This document shows, one piece after another, positions 18,870 through 29,208 of a stretch of 45,688 bases of DNA. A program made the translations under genes and the position numbers. The number at the start of each line of letters is the position of its first letter. Positions within the stretch are counted from its first letter, which is position 1. Source of the stretch: Deltaproteobacteria bacterium (lineage in GTDB: Bacteria > Desulfobacterota > Desulfarculia > Adiutricales > Adiutricaceae); assembly GCA_031269825.1 (NCBI GenBank), contig JAISYP010000007.1, positions 1 through 45,688 of the forward strand, in the 5' to 3' direction. Under the pieces are notes generated by a model that had not been told where the DNA came from, did not search any database, and was given only the letters and a program-made list of their open reading frames with translations.

Positions 18870-20041
18870 ACCGCCCCCGCGATGGCCAGGGGTTGGTGGT
18901 CGTTAACGCGACTTTGACTAATCGACTTATTAGCGGCGTTTTCGGCCATTCGCCCTTGGCCGGCGATGTTCAGCAATAGGCCCACCGCCAGGCAACTAAC
19001 CACAAAACTAGAGCCGCCATAACTAAAAAAAGGCAACGGCAAGCCTTTAGAGGGCCAAATGGACAGTGCCACGCCCATATTTAAGAAAGCGGGCAGGATC
19101 ACCACCATGGTTAAACCCGGGGCTAGATAAAAACCACCCAAATCCTTGGCCATCAAACCAATTTTTAAACCGCGAGCGCAAAAGATTAAAAATAGTAACG
19201 CCACCCCGCAAACTCCAATAAAGCCTAACTCCTCCCCCACCACGGAGAAAATATAGTCCGTATGCACTTCTGGCAAGAAAGATAGTTTTTGAACGCTCGC
19301 GCCAGGACCAACGCCAACTAACCCACCGTTAGCGAAAGCGAAAAAGGAGTGAATGATGGGGTAACCACTGTTTTGGGGATCTATCCACGGATCATACCAA
19401 CCAGAAATACGGCTTAAGCGATATCTAAAAAGACTAATTAAACCCCAGACAGTCGGAATAGCCGCCGCTCCAATGATAAAGAAATAAATATGCTTTAAAC
19501 CAGCCACAAAAAGTATTCCCATGACTAAAGTCATGATAATCAACGCTCCGCCTAGATCCTTTTCCAACAGGATCAAACCCGCGAAAATGAGCATAACTAA
19601 AAATTGAGGCAAAAAACCGTGACTAAAGCTATTGACTAATTCCCCTTTTTTACTCAATGATTTAGCCACAAAGATCACTACCGCGATTTTAGCCAATTCC
19701 GAGGGTTGGATACTCAAAAAGGGCAACCATCGCGTCGCCCCACCGGCCTTAATCCCTACGCCAGGAATCAAGACCGCGACCAAGAGGCCAACGCTAATCA
19801 ACATAATGACGTTCCCAAACCGCAGCCAAAACTGGTACGGCACCTTCCACAAAACTAGGATCGCCACCACGCCCAATAACGCGTGCCGTAGCTGCCGGAA
19901 GATAAAATAGTAGGGATCGCCTTTGGATAATTCTCCGATGGAGTAACTGGCCGAAAGGAGCATAATTAACCCTAAGGCCATTAGAATAAAAACCAAACTG
20001 GCTAGAACCGTGTCCAGAGGCGTTTTGCTTTTAGATATCAT
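18866..20041 (-). CDS. ftsW: Lipid II polymerase / division protein FtsW (SEDS)
   Basis: 391 aa; WLPFLSIQPSELAKIA, EKDLGGALII, HTDYIFSVVGEELGFIG, LPFFSYGGSSFV; 4-nt overlap with murG. Confidence 0.96.
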   Translation of the reverse strand: MISKSKTPLDTVLASLVFILMALGLIMLLSASYSIGELSKGDPYYFIFRQLRHALLGVVAILVLWKVPYQFWLRFGNVIMLISVGLLVAVLIPGVGIKAGGATRWLPFLSIQPSELAKIAVVIFVAKSLSKKGELVNSFSHGFLPQFLVMLIFAGLILLEKDLGGALIIMTLVMGILFVAGLKHIYFFIIGAAAIPTVWGLISLFRYRLSRISGWYDPWIDPQNSGYPIIHSFFAFANGGLVGVGPGASVQKLSFLPEVHTDYIFSVVGEELGFIGVCGVALLFLIFCARGLKIGLMAKDLGGFYLAPGLTMVVILPAFLNMGVALSIWPSKGLPLPFFSYGGSSFVVSCLAVGLLLNIAGQGRMAENAANKSISQSRVNDHQPLAIAGAV

Positions 20042-20157
20042 GATCCTTCGCCCTTCCTTTTGGTAATCTCGCTGGCAGACCCCATTATTTAAAATTATTT
20101 AAACGCTGGCTGAAAAACCAGGCGCGCGTGTCGATATTAACCTGATCGGTTATTAAG

Positions 20158-20232
20158 GTTATGATCTAAACTATGATCTAAACTATGACTTAAATTATGA
20201 CTTAAATTATGACTTAAATTAAAATCTAAACT
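20158..20232. repeat. 12-bp tandem repeat (about 6 units)
   Basis: atgatctaaact x2, atgacttaaatt x3, aaaatctaaact. Confidence 0.85.
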
Positions 20233-20486
20233 ATATATAATATTAAGATCAAGATTAGCTATAACTTTATGTTAAGTCTTTTAACGTATTATTTTTGATT
20301 ATTTAACTTATTAATCACTCCTTAATTAATATAATATAAATAATTATTAACTTTTGTTTTAATCAACGTCTTAAGAGAATAAAACTATACCTTAATCTAG
20401 TAGAGCCTAATATATCGACCCTAAACGAATTGAGCCTAAACTACTAACCCTAAATTGGTCATTAAGCGCGGAGCTCAACGCGCCGC

Positions 20487-21881
20487 TTATTTCTTTTTCC
20501 GCTTCTTAGTCAGATTTTTCACCGCTTGAACAAACGCCTCGCCGCGCTCTTTGTAGTTTTTAAACATGTCAAAGCTAGCGCAAGCCGGCGACAAGAGGAC
20601 GATTTCACCAGGGCTGGCCAACTCGCTCGCCTTTATGACCGCGTCCTCCATGGAATTGGCCATACAAGAGCGAGCCGCCCCACCCAAAGCTTGCCGCATT
20701 TTTTCCCGGCTTTCCCCTATCAAAACCAAACCATTCACTTTGCGCTTAACCCAGGGCCAAAGATAACTAAAGTCCAACCCCTTGCCTCGTCCGCCGGCGA
20801 TGAGAATCACGGATTCGGGGAAGCTATCCAAAGCTCGGGCCACGGCTCCCACATTGGTGCCTTTGGAGTCATCGTAGTAACGCACCCCATTGATCTCGGC
20901 CACAAACTTTAATCGATGGTCGCCGGGGGCGAAGTCTTTGGCCACTTCCAAGGCTTTGTCGGGTTTCACGCCCGCGGCGAGCGTCAATCCCACGGCCGCC
21001 AAAACGTTTTCCTGGTTATGAACGCCAGTTAACTGAAACGCCGACCAAGGGGCCTCGGCGAGGATTTTTGAGCCATCAACCAGGTAAAGAACTTCCTCCT
21101 CACCCACTTTAGCCACGTAACCACCAAAACCGGGCCTTTTAAGACGGGAAAAGCCAAACCGTCGACCAGAAACGCGTTTTATGGCCAAAAGCGGATCGTC
21201 TTCGTTGATGACGCTCAAATCCTGACTGGTTTGCCGCTGAAAGATTCGGCATTTAGCCCGAAAATATTCCGCCATATCACCATGTCGATCTAAATGATCT
21301 GGCGTAAGATTTAAAAAAGCGGCCGCGTTAGCCTTAAACAAGTCAACTGTTTCTAGTTGAAAAGATGAAACCTCTATAACAGCCCACTTATAGCTAATCA
21401 AGTTCTCATTAACAAAATCATAAGCTAAATTAGCTAAAGGATTTCCTATATTTCCACCAATAAAAGGACTTTCCTTCGTACTTTTGGTTAAAATATGACC
21501 AACTAATGAAGTAGATGTCGTTTTGCCATTTGACCCCGTGATCGCGATGATAGGTAATTTTTGAAACCTAAAGGCCAGTTCCATTTCGCCGATGACCGGA
21601 CGCCCGACATCCCGAGCCGCCACTAAACCCGGATGATCATAAGCGACCCCCGGCGAGACCACCACTAGATCCGTATTTTGGTAAATCTGGTCTGGTTGTT
21701 CGCCAAAAAGCCACTCCACGGATTTAGGGGCCATTTCTTTGGCCGCGGCCAATTCCTCGGGCTCTTTTTGATCGACGATGGTCACTTGAGCCGATAAGGC
21801 CTCTAACAGGCGAGCCGCGGCTAAACCCGACTCGCCGGCCCCGACCACCAAAACTGATTTGTCCCTCAGGCCATTTTCCAT
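20487..21881 (-). CDS. murD: UDP-N-acetylmuramoylalanine--D-glutamate ligase
   Basis: 464 aa; VLVVGAGESGLAAARLL, ITGSNGKTTSTSLVGHIL, LNLTPDHLDRHGDM, DDSKGTNVGAVARAL, GGRGKGLDFS, LLSPACASFDMFKNYKERGEAF. Confidence 0.97.
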   Translation of the reverse strand: MENGLRDKSVLVVGAGESGLAAARLLEALSAQVTIVDQKEPEELAAAKEMAPKSVEWLFGEQPDQIYQNTDLVVVSPGVAYDHPGLVAARDVGRPVIGEMELAFRFQKLPIIAITGSNGKTTSTSLVGHILTKSTKESPFIGGNIGNPLANLAYDFVNENLISYKWAVIEVSSFQLETVDLFKANAAAFLNLTPDHLDRHGDMAEYFRAKCRIFQRQTSQDLSVINEDDPLLAIKRVSGRRFGFSRLKRPGFGGYVAKVGEEEVLYLVDGSKILAEAPWSAFQLTGVHNQENVLAAVGLTLAAGVKPDKALEVAKDFAPGDHRLKFVAEINGVRYYDDSKGTNVGAVARALDSFPESVILIAGGRGKGLDFSYLWPWVKRKVNGLVLIGESREKMRQALGGAARSCMANSMEDAVIKASELASPGEIVLLSPACASFDMFKNYKERGEAFVQAVKNLTKKRKKK

Positions 21882-21890
21882 TTTTTTTTC

Positions 21891-22970
21891 CTAACGCAAT
21901 TTTAGGGTCGACAAACCGGCCAGACCCAGTATAATGGCGATGATCCAGAATCGGATGATAACCTTCGGCTCAGGCCAGCCTTTCAGCTCAAAATGATGAT
22001 GAAGAGGGGCCATTCGAAAAAGCCGCCTTCCCCCGAAAGTCTTGAAAAAAGCGACTTGAAAAATTACCGACAAAGCCTCAATGACAAACAAACCACCCAC
22101 TAATATCAAAACTAACTCTTGTTTGACGATTAAGGCCGCCAATCCCAAAGCCCCGCCTAAAGAAAGTGAGCCAACATCCCCCAGGAAAATATCCGCGGGA
22201 AAAGAATTGAACCAGAGGAAGCCTAAGCCCGCGCCAATGAGAGAAGCCAACACCACGGCCAACTCCGAGGCCCCTGGCACGCCGGGTATTTGTAAATAGT
22301 TGGCGATCACGGAGTTACCGGCGCAATACGCGAAAACCATGTAAGTGCCCGCCGCCATGATCAAAGGGCCAATGGCCAGTCCATCCAAACCATCGGTCAG
22401 ATTCACGGCCGAGGAGGTGGAGACTAAGACTAAAGAGGCGAATAGCGCGTAAAAAGGGCCTAAGTTTATAACTAGACTCTTCAGACCCGGAAAAGTTAGA
22501 GTTGGGCTAAAACCTGGCGTTAAATACAGATAAATACCCGCCAAAAGTCCGATAATGACCTGAGCGGTCAGTTTTTGACGGCCGCTGAGGCCTTGATTGC
22601 GCTTTCGTCGCGCTTTAAGGTAATCATCCTGAAACCCAATCAAGGCGTAGGCGAAGGTGACAATCCACATCAGCCAAACCACTTTGGAGCTCAGATCCGC
22701 CCACAACAAACACGACACAAACGCCGCCCCTAAGACCAATATCCCGCCCATGGTTGGGGTGCCGGCCTTTTTTTGGTGGCTAGCTGGCCCCTCCTCACGG
22801 ATATACTGGCGCATCTGAAAGGCTTTAATGACGCCGATAAACTTTTGGCCAAAAATAAACCACAAGAACATCGAGGTCAGAGAGGCCAAAATAATCCGAA
22901 AGGTTATATAACGGAAGACGTTCAAAGCCGTTAGTTCATTGCTCAAACTTAGAAATAAGTTATAAAGCAT
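21891..22970 (-). CDS. mraY: Phospho-N-acetylmuramoyl-pentapeptide transferase
   Basis: 359 aa; GPASHQKKAGTPTMGGILV, FQDDYLKA, NLTDGLDGLA, FPADIFLGDVGSLSLGG, PLHHHFELKGWPEPKVIIRFWI. Confidence 0.97.
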   Translation of the reverse strand: MLYNLFLSLSNELTALNVFRYITFRIILASLTSMFLWFIFGQKFIGVIKAFQMRQYIREEGPASHQKKAGTPTMGGILVLGAAFVSCLLWADLSSKVVWLMWIVTFAYALIGFQDDYLKARRKRNQGLSGRQKLTAQVIIGLLAGIYLYLTPGFSPTLTFPGLKSLVINLGPFYALFASLVLVSTSSAVNLTDGLDGLAIGPLIMAAGTYMVFAYCAGNSVIANYLQIPGVPGASELAVVLASLIGAGLGFLWFNSFPADIFLGDVGSLSLGGALGLAALIVKQELVLILVGGLFVIEALSVIFQVAFFKTFGGRRLFRMAPLHHHFELKGWPEPKVIIRFWIIAIILGLAGLSTLKLR

Positions 22971-22990
22971 GCCATCATCCCCCCGCGCCC

Positions 22991-24454
22991 TTACTTTTCT
23001 AGGAGCTTAGCGACCGCGCGCTCCAAGCCAATGGCCCGGGAACCCTTGACCAACACCACGCCCGCGTCATTAATTCGCTCTTTCACCCAATCCGCCGCCG
23101 CCGCCGGATTATCGAATACCGCCACCCTTGGTCGATCCAGATTGAGCTCGCGAACCCCCGATAGGACAGCCCGCGCCTGGGCGCCGACTAAGGCTAAAAA
23201 ATCCAGTTTCGCGTTTCGGGCCAGGCGACCAATCTGTTGATGATAAAGGCCGCTATCTGGCCCTAGTTCCAACATATCCCCTAAGATGGCTCCTTTGGGG
23301 CCAGGGAGCGAAAGGCTAGCCAATAAGTTTAAAGCCGCCCGCGTGGAAGTGGGGTTGGCGTTGTAACTATCGTCGAGCGCCCAAAACCCCTTGGCCGCTC
23401 GACGCGGCTTTAGCCGCCCAGCCAAGGGGATAGTATTGGCTAACCCCTCTTTGATTTCCCTTGGCCCACACCCCATGGCCACGGCCGCGGCCGTGGCCGC
23501 GAGAGCGTTAAAGGCGTTATGTTCGCCTGGCGAGGCGATCTCCACTTCCATGTCTTCCACTAAAGTACCGCCAAAAGTTAATTTTTGTCCAAATATATTA
23601 AGTATTTCCGAAGATAAATCATTTTGTCGCTCGGATAATCTTATTGGTTCCACTTTTTTAAGCCAAATTTGACCGCCAGAACCATAAAAGAGCGTCTTAA
23701 CCACCAAATTACGGCAGCGTTCCATTATTAATGGTTCCGCCTGGTTGGCCACGGCGACGCCAGCTCCCCCTAAGGACTGAAATAGCTCGGCCTTGGTATG
23801 GGCCACGGTTTTTAGATCCTTAAAAAACTCCAAATGGGCTTCGCCTATGGCGGTGACCAGGCCCACGTCGGGTCGAGCGATTTCGGCTAAATACTGGATA
23901 TCCCCTGGTTTGGAGGCTCCCATCTCCAAAACCGCCTCTAACGGCGATAATTCCATCTTTAATGACGAAAGAATGGTTAAAGGCAAACCAATTTCATTAT
24001 TAAGATTGCCTTGGGTGGCTAAAATATCACGGACTGGAGCGCTACGTAGGGGATCCAAAGGCCGGTTTTTAGCTATTAAGATATTCCGGGCCATTTCCTT
24101 AACCGTGGTTTTACCCATAGAGCCCGTGATAGCCAAAACCGTTAGACCCTTTTGGCGACGCACCTGGCGCGCCAAATCGCCTAACGCCCGTGTCCCATTT
24201 TTCACCACAATGGCTGGCCGATCCTTTAACGTTTCGCGATCCGTGATGACGCCTAAAGCTCCCGCTTTTAAAGCCGCGTCAATAAAATCATTGCCATCAA
24301 AACGCGGGCCTTGGATGGCCACAAACAGTTCGCCGGGCTGGATGGAGCGACTATCCACGCTAACCCCGGTAAAAACCAGATCATTGGTTGACGCTCCCAC
24401 CCATTGGCCGCGAGTGAAAGACAAGACATCGGAAAGTTTTACGCCTAAGGACAT
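22991..24454 (-). CDS. murF: UDP-MurNAc-tripeptide--D-alanyl-D-alanine ligase
   Basis: 487 aa; VSVDSRSIQPGELFVAIQGPRFDGNDFI, ITGSMGKTTVKEMARNIL, LDDSYNANPTSTRAAL, ILGDMLELG. Confidence 0.97.
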   Translation of the reverse strand: MSLGVKLSDVLSFTRGQWVGASTNDLVFTGVSVDSRSIQPGELFVAIQGPRFDGNDFIDAALKAGALGVITDRETLKDRPAIVVKNGTRALGDLARQVRRQKGLTVLAITGSMGKTTVKEMARNILIAKNRPLDPLRSAPVRDILATQGNLNNEIGLPLTILSSLKMELSPLEAVLEMGASKPGDIQYLAEIARPDVGLVTAIGEAHLEFFKDLKTVAHTKAELFQSLGGAGVAVANQAEPLIMERCRNLVVKTLFYGSGGQIWLKKVEPIRLSERQNDLSSEILNIFGQKLTFGGTLVEDMEVEIASPGEHNAFNALAATAAAVAMGCGPREIKEGLANTIPLAGRLKPRRAAKGFWALDDSYNANPTSTRAALNLLASLSLPGPKGAILGDMLELGPDSGLYHQQIGRLARNAKLDFLALVGAQARAVLSGVRELNLDRPRVAVFDNPAAAADWVKERINDAGVVLVKGSRAIGLERAVAKLLEK

Positions 24455-26010
24455 TCGGCCCCCTTTTGGCCCGCGCTCTGGGAAAACGCGAGCTCTAACG
24501 CCTGGCGCGCCACCAACCGATCGTCAAAGGGCCATTTTTCCCGGTTAATTATTTGATAATCCTCATGCCCTTTACCCGCGATGAGTAAAATATCGCCCCT
24601 TTGGAGGATCGAGGCGGCCAAATTAATGGCTTTTCGTCGATCCGGCTCAACTAAGTAACCACGTTGGCTCATCGCGGCTTCTTTTTCCGTTAAAAGGGGA
24701 ACGTTTAAACGCGATAGCCCTACCCGCGCTTCCGCGATAATGGCCAGCGGCTCCTCAGTTCGGGGATTATCCGAAGTTAAGATGGCTAAATCCGCTCCCC
24801 TAGCCACCGCTTCGCCCATTAAAGGCCTTTTAAGCCGATCTCGATCGCCACCACAGCCAAATATAGCCAATAGTCGGTTAGGCTTTAATTGCCTTAAGGC
24901 CTTTAACACCGTCTCCAAAGCTCCCGGCGAATGGGCGTAATCAACCAAAACCAAAGTTTCCGGGGGACTGGCCACGGCCTCCAAGCGACCAGGGGCTCCC
25001 TTAGCCGTCGCCAAGGCTTTTTGGATCATGGGGACTGGAACGCCCATTAAGCCGGCTAACCCCACCGTGCCCAAAATATTTAAAGCGTTATAAGAGCCAA
25101 TGAGAGGCGAAGTTTGTTCCCATTCGCCAAAAGGCGAATGGATCAAAAGAGTTAAGCCATTAAGATCGCGACGGATAATCTCGCCCCGGATTTCCGCGTC
25201 CGCGGAAAATCCATATCCATAAGCTCGAGAGCCTAATTCCGTCCTTAGCTCCCGGCCGTGGGCGTCATCCACGCCCACGACCGCCCTAACCGCGCCATCC
25301 TTTTTGAGGCGCTCAAAAAACAATCTTTTCTTCGCTTGGAAATAATTAGCGATGTTGTCATGAAAATCTAAGTGATCTTGAGTTAAATTAGTAAATAAAG
25401 CCCAGGAAAATTCCAATCCCGCCACTCGGCCCAGGTCTAAAGCGTGGGAAGACACTTCCATAACCACGCTTTGGCATTTATCTCGGGCCATATCCGCTAA
25501 GGTTTGGAATAATAACGGCCCTTCTGGCGTGGTATTGGGGGCGGTTCGGATCTGGCCGGGCCAACGGTAGTTAATCGTGCCCATGACGCCCGCTTTTTGA
25601 CCCTGGGCCAATAAAATGGCCTCCAATAGGTAGCAAATACTACTTTTTCCATTGGTGCCCGTCACGCCCACCAGTTCCAGCTGGCGATCCGGGTTCTGGT
25701 ACACCGCCTGGGCTAGGCGGGTGACCAGTTGGCGAAACCCGGTTTTTCCCTCATATAAAAGCCTTGGTCCCACGGGCGCGTCGGGAGCCTCAAGCAAAAC
25801 CGCCACCGCCCCGGCGCGCTTGGCCGCGTCTATATAGTCGCGGCCATCATGGCCAAGGCCTTTGATGGCCACGAAAATATCCCCGGCTCGGGCGGTACGG
25901 CTATCTTCCGTGAGCCCTCGCGCTAAAACGTCCTCGCCTAAGAACGTTAGACCCAGGCCACGAGCTAGCTCGGCCAAACTAAGACCGTATGTCGAATCAG
26001 GGGGCCGCAA
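24445..26010 (-). CDS. murE: UDP-MurNAc-tripeptide synthetase, probably meso-DAP-adding (DNPR motif)
   Basis: 521 aa; GVTGTNGKSSICYLL, EVSSHALDLGRV, TNLTQDHLDFH, SDNPRTEEP, AGKGHEDYQII. Confidence 0.96.
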   Translation of the reverse strand: MRPPDSTYGLSLAELARGLGLTFLGEDVLARGLTEDSRTARAGDIFVAIKGLGHDGRDYIDAAKRAGAVAVLLEAPDAPVGPRLLYEGKTGFRQLVTRLAQAVYQNPDRQLELVGVTGTNGKSSICYLLEAILLAQGQKAGVMGTINYRWPGQIRTAPNTTPEGPLLFQTLADMARDKCQSVVMEVSSHALDLGRVAGLEFSWALFTNLTQDHLDFHDNIANYFQAKKRLFFERLKKDGAVRAVVGVDDAHGRELRTELGSRAYGYGFSADAEIRGEIIRRDLNGLTLLIHSPFGEWEQTSPLIGSYNALNILGTVGLAGLMGVPVPMIQKALATAKGAPGRLEAVASPPETLVLVDYAHSPGALETVLKALRQLKPNRLLAIFGCGGDRDRLKRPLMGEAVARGADLAILTSDNPRTEEPLAIIAEARVGLSRLNVPLLTEKEAAMSQRGYLVEPDRRKAINLAASILQRGDILLIAGKGHEDYQIINREKWPFDDRLVARQALELAFSQSAGQKGAECP

Positions 26011-28177
26011 AGGAAATCCTGGCCATCTGGCCTAAGCTGACTTTGGCGCCAGAGGAGGGGTACTGTTCTTTGGCCAACCCACTGCCCACGTATTCCACGC
26101 TCATTTGAAAAGGGCTCAACAGATTCATCACTTCTCGCATGGATAAACCGACGAGGTTGGGCATGACGCCTGGCTCGCCTTGAGCGTTGGGCGGGATAAT
26201 CGCGACTTTAGCCTCGGCTAAACTCTCAAAATCTAAACTTTCGGCCGCGTATCCCTCAAAATCGCGACTCAAGGTGGGAATGGGGCCCGGATGGCCACGA
26301 TCGCCCTTTTTTAGCTTCACCATCAGAAAATTAGTTGGCGCGGAGGCGGAGACCACCCCCGGAACCGAGCCGTCGACCGTGGCCAGTCTCTTGGCCTCCT
26401 CCGGCCAAGACGGCCCCACGACTTCTTCCACCATGGGAATATCCAAAATAGGCAACGCGGCTTCCATTATTTCTTTAAACACCGGCGCCGCGACCTCGCC
26501 GCCATAATAATTCGGCCATGGCTCAAACAAAGCCACAAAAACGCAAAGCTCGGGATTTTGATACGGCGCCACCCCGACAAATGAGGCCACGTATTTATCT
26601 CGCGAATAGCTAGAGGCGCCAGGATCCACGGATTGGGCCGTCCCAGTTTTGCCAGCTGCGTAATAGCCATCTATCTCCGCGCGCCGACCAGTTCCACGCG
26701 GCATAACCGCCATGCGCATCATGGCCAAAACTTGACTCGCGGTCAAAGGCGAGACCACTTGACGAACGATTTGCGGCGATCTTTGCTCAATGACGCGGCC
26801 TTGTTCGTCAATAATCCGGGAAACCAAAGTTGGCCGCATGAGAACCCCATCATTGGCCAAAGCGGCCACGGCCATGGTCATTTGGAGCGCGGTTACCGAC
26901 AAACCTTGGCCAAATGAAATAGAAGCCGCGTCAAGGGGAAACCATTCTTTCGGCGGTCGCAATCGACCAGCCGATTCCCCAGAGGGATAAGCTAGCCCCG
27001 TTTTTTCGCCAAAGGCGAATCTCGTTAAATAATTGTATAATTTTTGCGGGCCTAGAGTTTCCCCAATTTTTATCGCCCCAATATTTGAGGAAACTTGAAC
27101 AATACGGCTAACCGATAAATCGCCATGATTGGCCGTGTCTCGAATGGAGGCGTTGGATCCATCAATTTTGTATAGGCCATTTTCACAAAAGAAAACCGTG
27201 TCCGGGGTGATTAGTTTTTCCTCTAACGCGGCGGCCACGGTAAATACTTTCGCGGTGGAACCTGGCTCAAAAGAGTCCGTTAAAACCGTATTGCGACGAT
27301 CCGAGCTTTCGGAAGCCTGGTAATTGTTTGGATCAAAAGTAGGATAAACGGCGGAAGCTAATATCTCGCCCGTGCGCACCCGAACGACCAAAGCTTGGCC
27401 GCTTTTAGCGTTTCTTTCCACCACGGCTTTGGCCAAGGCTTTTTCGGCTATCCGTTGGATCTGGCGATCCAAGGTTAGCATTACCGAAGCGCCCATGGGT
27501 TGGTCGATTCGTTGATCTGGAATATCCATGATAATCCGGCCCAGGCGATCCTGACGCACAACGATGCCTTTGGGATTGGTTCGCAAATGGTTGTCCAGGG
27601 CCAACTCAACCCCTTCCAAACCATGGCCGTCTCTGCCCACGAAACCCAATAAATGGGCGGCCAACGAGCCATTGGGATATTCCCGTCGATGCTCTTTCTT
27701 TAGTTTTACCCCCCAGATTTTCAATTTCCGTATGGCCGCGGCCTCTTCTTCGGAAATATGCCGTTTAATCCAGGAGTAAGTTTTTTTTCTAACTTTTCGA
27801 TTAGGGGCGGTGGCGCTGGTTCCAGGAATGGACTTTAAATTCTCAAATATTTTGGCCAATTCCTCGTAATTCATGTCCAAAGCTTTGGAAATAGCGAAAA
27901 AAGCCTCTCCCCGATCCTTAATCACATTGGCGTCCACATAGACCGAATCCGTGGCGACCGAGGCGGCGAGCTTTTCGCCATTTCGGTCGTAAATTTCCCC
28001 CCGAACGGAACCTAAATCAAAAGATCGTTCCGAAGTCTTCTTGGACTCATTTAAAAGAATGTCCCTTTTTAGGATTTGAATTTCAGCGGCTCGGACGACA
28101 ATCGCCAGAAACACCAATACAAATCCAAATAAAAGCCACTTGAGGCGATTTTGTTTATTTTTGGGTAAAGGTAACAT
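25997..28177 (-). CDS. ftsI: Division transpeptidase (penicillin-binding protein, FtsI) with C-terminal PASTA-like domain
   Basis: 726 aa; RGEIYDRNGEKLA, FEPGSTAKVF (SxxK), SSN, AGKTGTAQ (KTG); C-terminus GVMPNLVGLSMREVMNLL... Confidence 0.95.
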   Translation of the reverse strand: MLPLPKNKQNRLKWLLFGFVLVFLAIVVRAAEIQILKRDILLNESKKTSERSFDLGSVRGEIYDRNGEKLAASVATDSVYVDANVIKDRGEAFFAISKALDMNYEELAKIFENLKSIPGTSATAPNRKVRKKTYSWIKRHISEEEAAAIRKLKIWGVKLKKEHRREYPNGSLAAHLLGFVGRDGHGLEGVELALDNHLRTNPKGIVVRQDRLGRIIMDIPDQRIDQPMGASVMLTLDRQIQRIAEKALAKAVVERNAKSGQALVVRVRTGEILASAVYPTFDPNNYQASESSDRRNTVLTDSFEPGSTAKVFTVAAALEEKLITPDTVFFCENGLYKIDGSNASIRDTANHGDLSVSRIVQVSSNIGAIKIGETLGPQKLYNYLTRFAFGEKTGLAYPSGESAGRLRPPKEWFPLDAASISFGQGLSVTALQMTMAVAALANDGVLMRPTLVSRIIDEQGRVIEQRSPQIVRQVVSPLTASQVLAMMRMAVMPRGTGRRAEIDGYYAAGKTGTAQSVDPGASSYSRDKYVASFVGVAPYQNPELCVFVALFEPWPNYYGGEVAAPVFKEIMEAALPILDIPMVEEVVGPSWPEEAKRLATVDGSVPGVVSASAPTNFLMVKLKKGDRGHPGPIPTLSRDFEGYAAESLDFESLAEAKVAIIPPNAQGEPGVMPNLVGLSMREVMNLLSPFQMSVEYVGSGLAKEQYPSSGAKVSLGQMARISFAAP

Positions 28178-28407
28178 TTATTATCTCCAAACAATTATCA
28201 AATTAAGTAAAACCAGCTGAATTAAAAGAATTCAAGACAAGATTACTTAAAATATAATTATTCAAATAATAATCACTTAAGACAAAATTTGTCAAAAAGT
28301 AATCTATCACTATGTAGTCTAACAAGGTGTTATCTCTCACGTTTTAGTCTGTCAAGACAGAAACAATTTAACTTTATCACTTAACATTAAGACTAAATAT
28401 ATGAAAC

Positions 28408-28875
28408 TCAATCTATAACGATAATCTGACCTTGACTAGGACTAATTAAACCCAAATCACGACGGGCCACGATCTCTAAGTCATCCAAGGAGGCTTGTCG
28501 AGCCAGCTCAATTTTTAGGCGACGGTTTTCCTCCCGCAGTTGAACCTGGTAATTGGTCAACCTGGAAATCTCCATCCCCAACTCGTTTTGACTGTGGGAA
28601 ACTCGAATAAAGACCAACAACCCAAGAAAAAAAATCACCGCCACCATAGCGATCACCAAAAAATTCCGCGCGGACAGGAAACTGAGCGTCTCATCGGGTA
28701 AGCGGGCCAAGAGTTGGTTTTCCGGCCGTTGAAACTGCTCCAGGCGATTACGATTCTTGACCTTGTTTCTCTGTTTGGAGCCGGCTTGAATCTTTTGTTT
28801 CCATTTTGGCTCAATAATGGAGATAGAACCACTCAACGTAGAGCTATTTTTATTTAAGAAGCTAAATAAACTCAT
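28408..28875 (-). CDS. ftsL: FtsL-like division protein
   Basis: 155 aa; single TM (FLVIAMVAVIFFLGLLVFIRVSHS) followed by heptad-like coiled coil and RRDLGLISPSQGQIIVID; syntenic position between rsmH and ftsI. Confidence 0.78.
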   Translation of the reverse strand: MSLFSFLNKNSSTLSGSISIIEPKWKQKIQAGSKQRNKVKNRNRLEQFQRPENQLLARLPDETLSFLSARNFLVIAMVAVIFFLGLLVFIRVSHSQNELGMEISRLTNYQVQLREENRRLKIELARQASLDDLEIVARRDLGLISPSQGQIIVID

Positions 28876-29123
28876 TTCTTATTACTAATCCTCAACATTA
28901 TAGGCTATAATAATTATATATATTAATCCATTAGTTTTGTTATATTACTTATTAATTATATAAATTTATAAATATTAATTGCAAATTAAAACTTAAAACT
29001 AACTAACCAACTAAATCAATTTATTACTTAACTAATATTTCATTTATCAACCAGCATGTATTGTGATAGTTTTATATTAACTAAAGTAATATTATAGTAT
29101 TAATTGGTATTTAATGTTATTAG

Positions 29124-29208
29124 TTACCTAGCTTTGTTCGTTACCTAGCTTTGTTCATTACCTAGCTTTGTTCATTACCTAGCTTTATCCGTTACCTAAC
29201 GTTATTGA
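29124..29208. repeat. 17-bp tandem repeat (about 4.5 units)
   Basis: gttacctagctttgttc x2, attacctagctttgttc, attacctagctttatcc, gttacctaacgttattg. Confidence 0.9.

Noticed and set aside
23793-24548. 251-aa plus-strand ORF
   Set aside because: Antisense shadow of murF and the murE 3' end; coding evidence is overwhelmingly on the minus strand.
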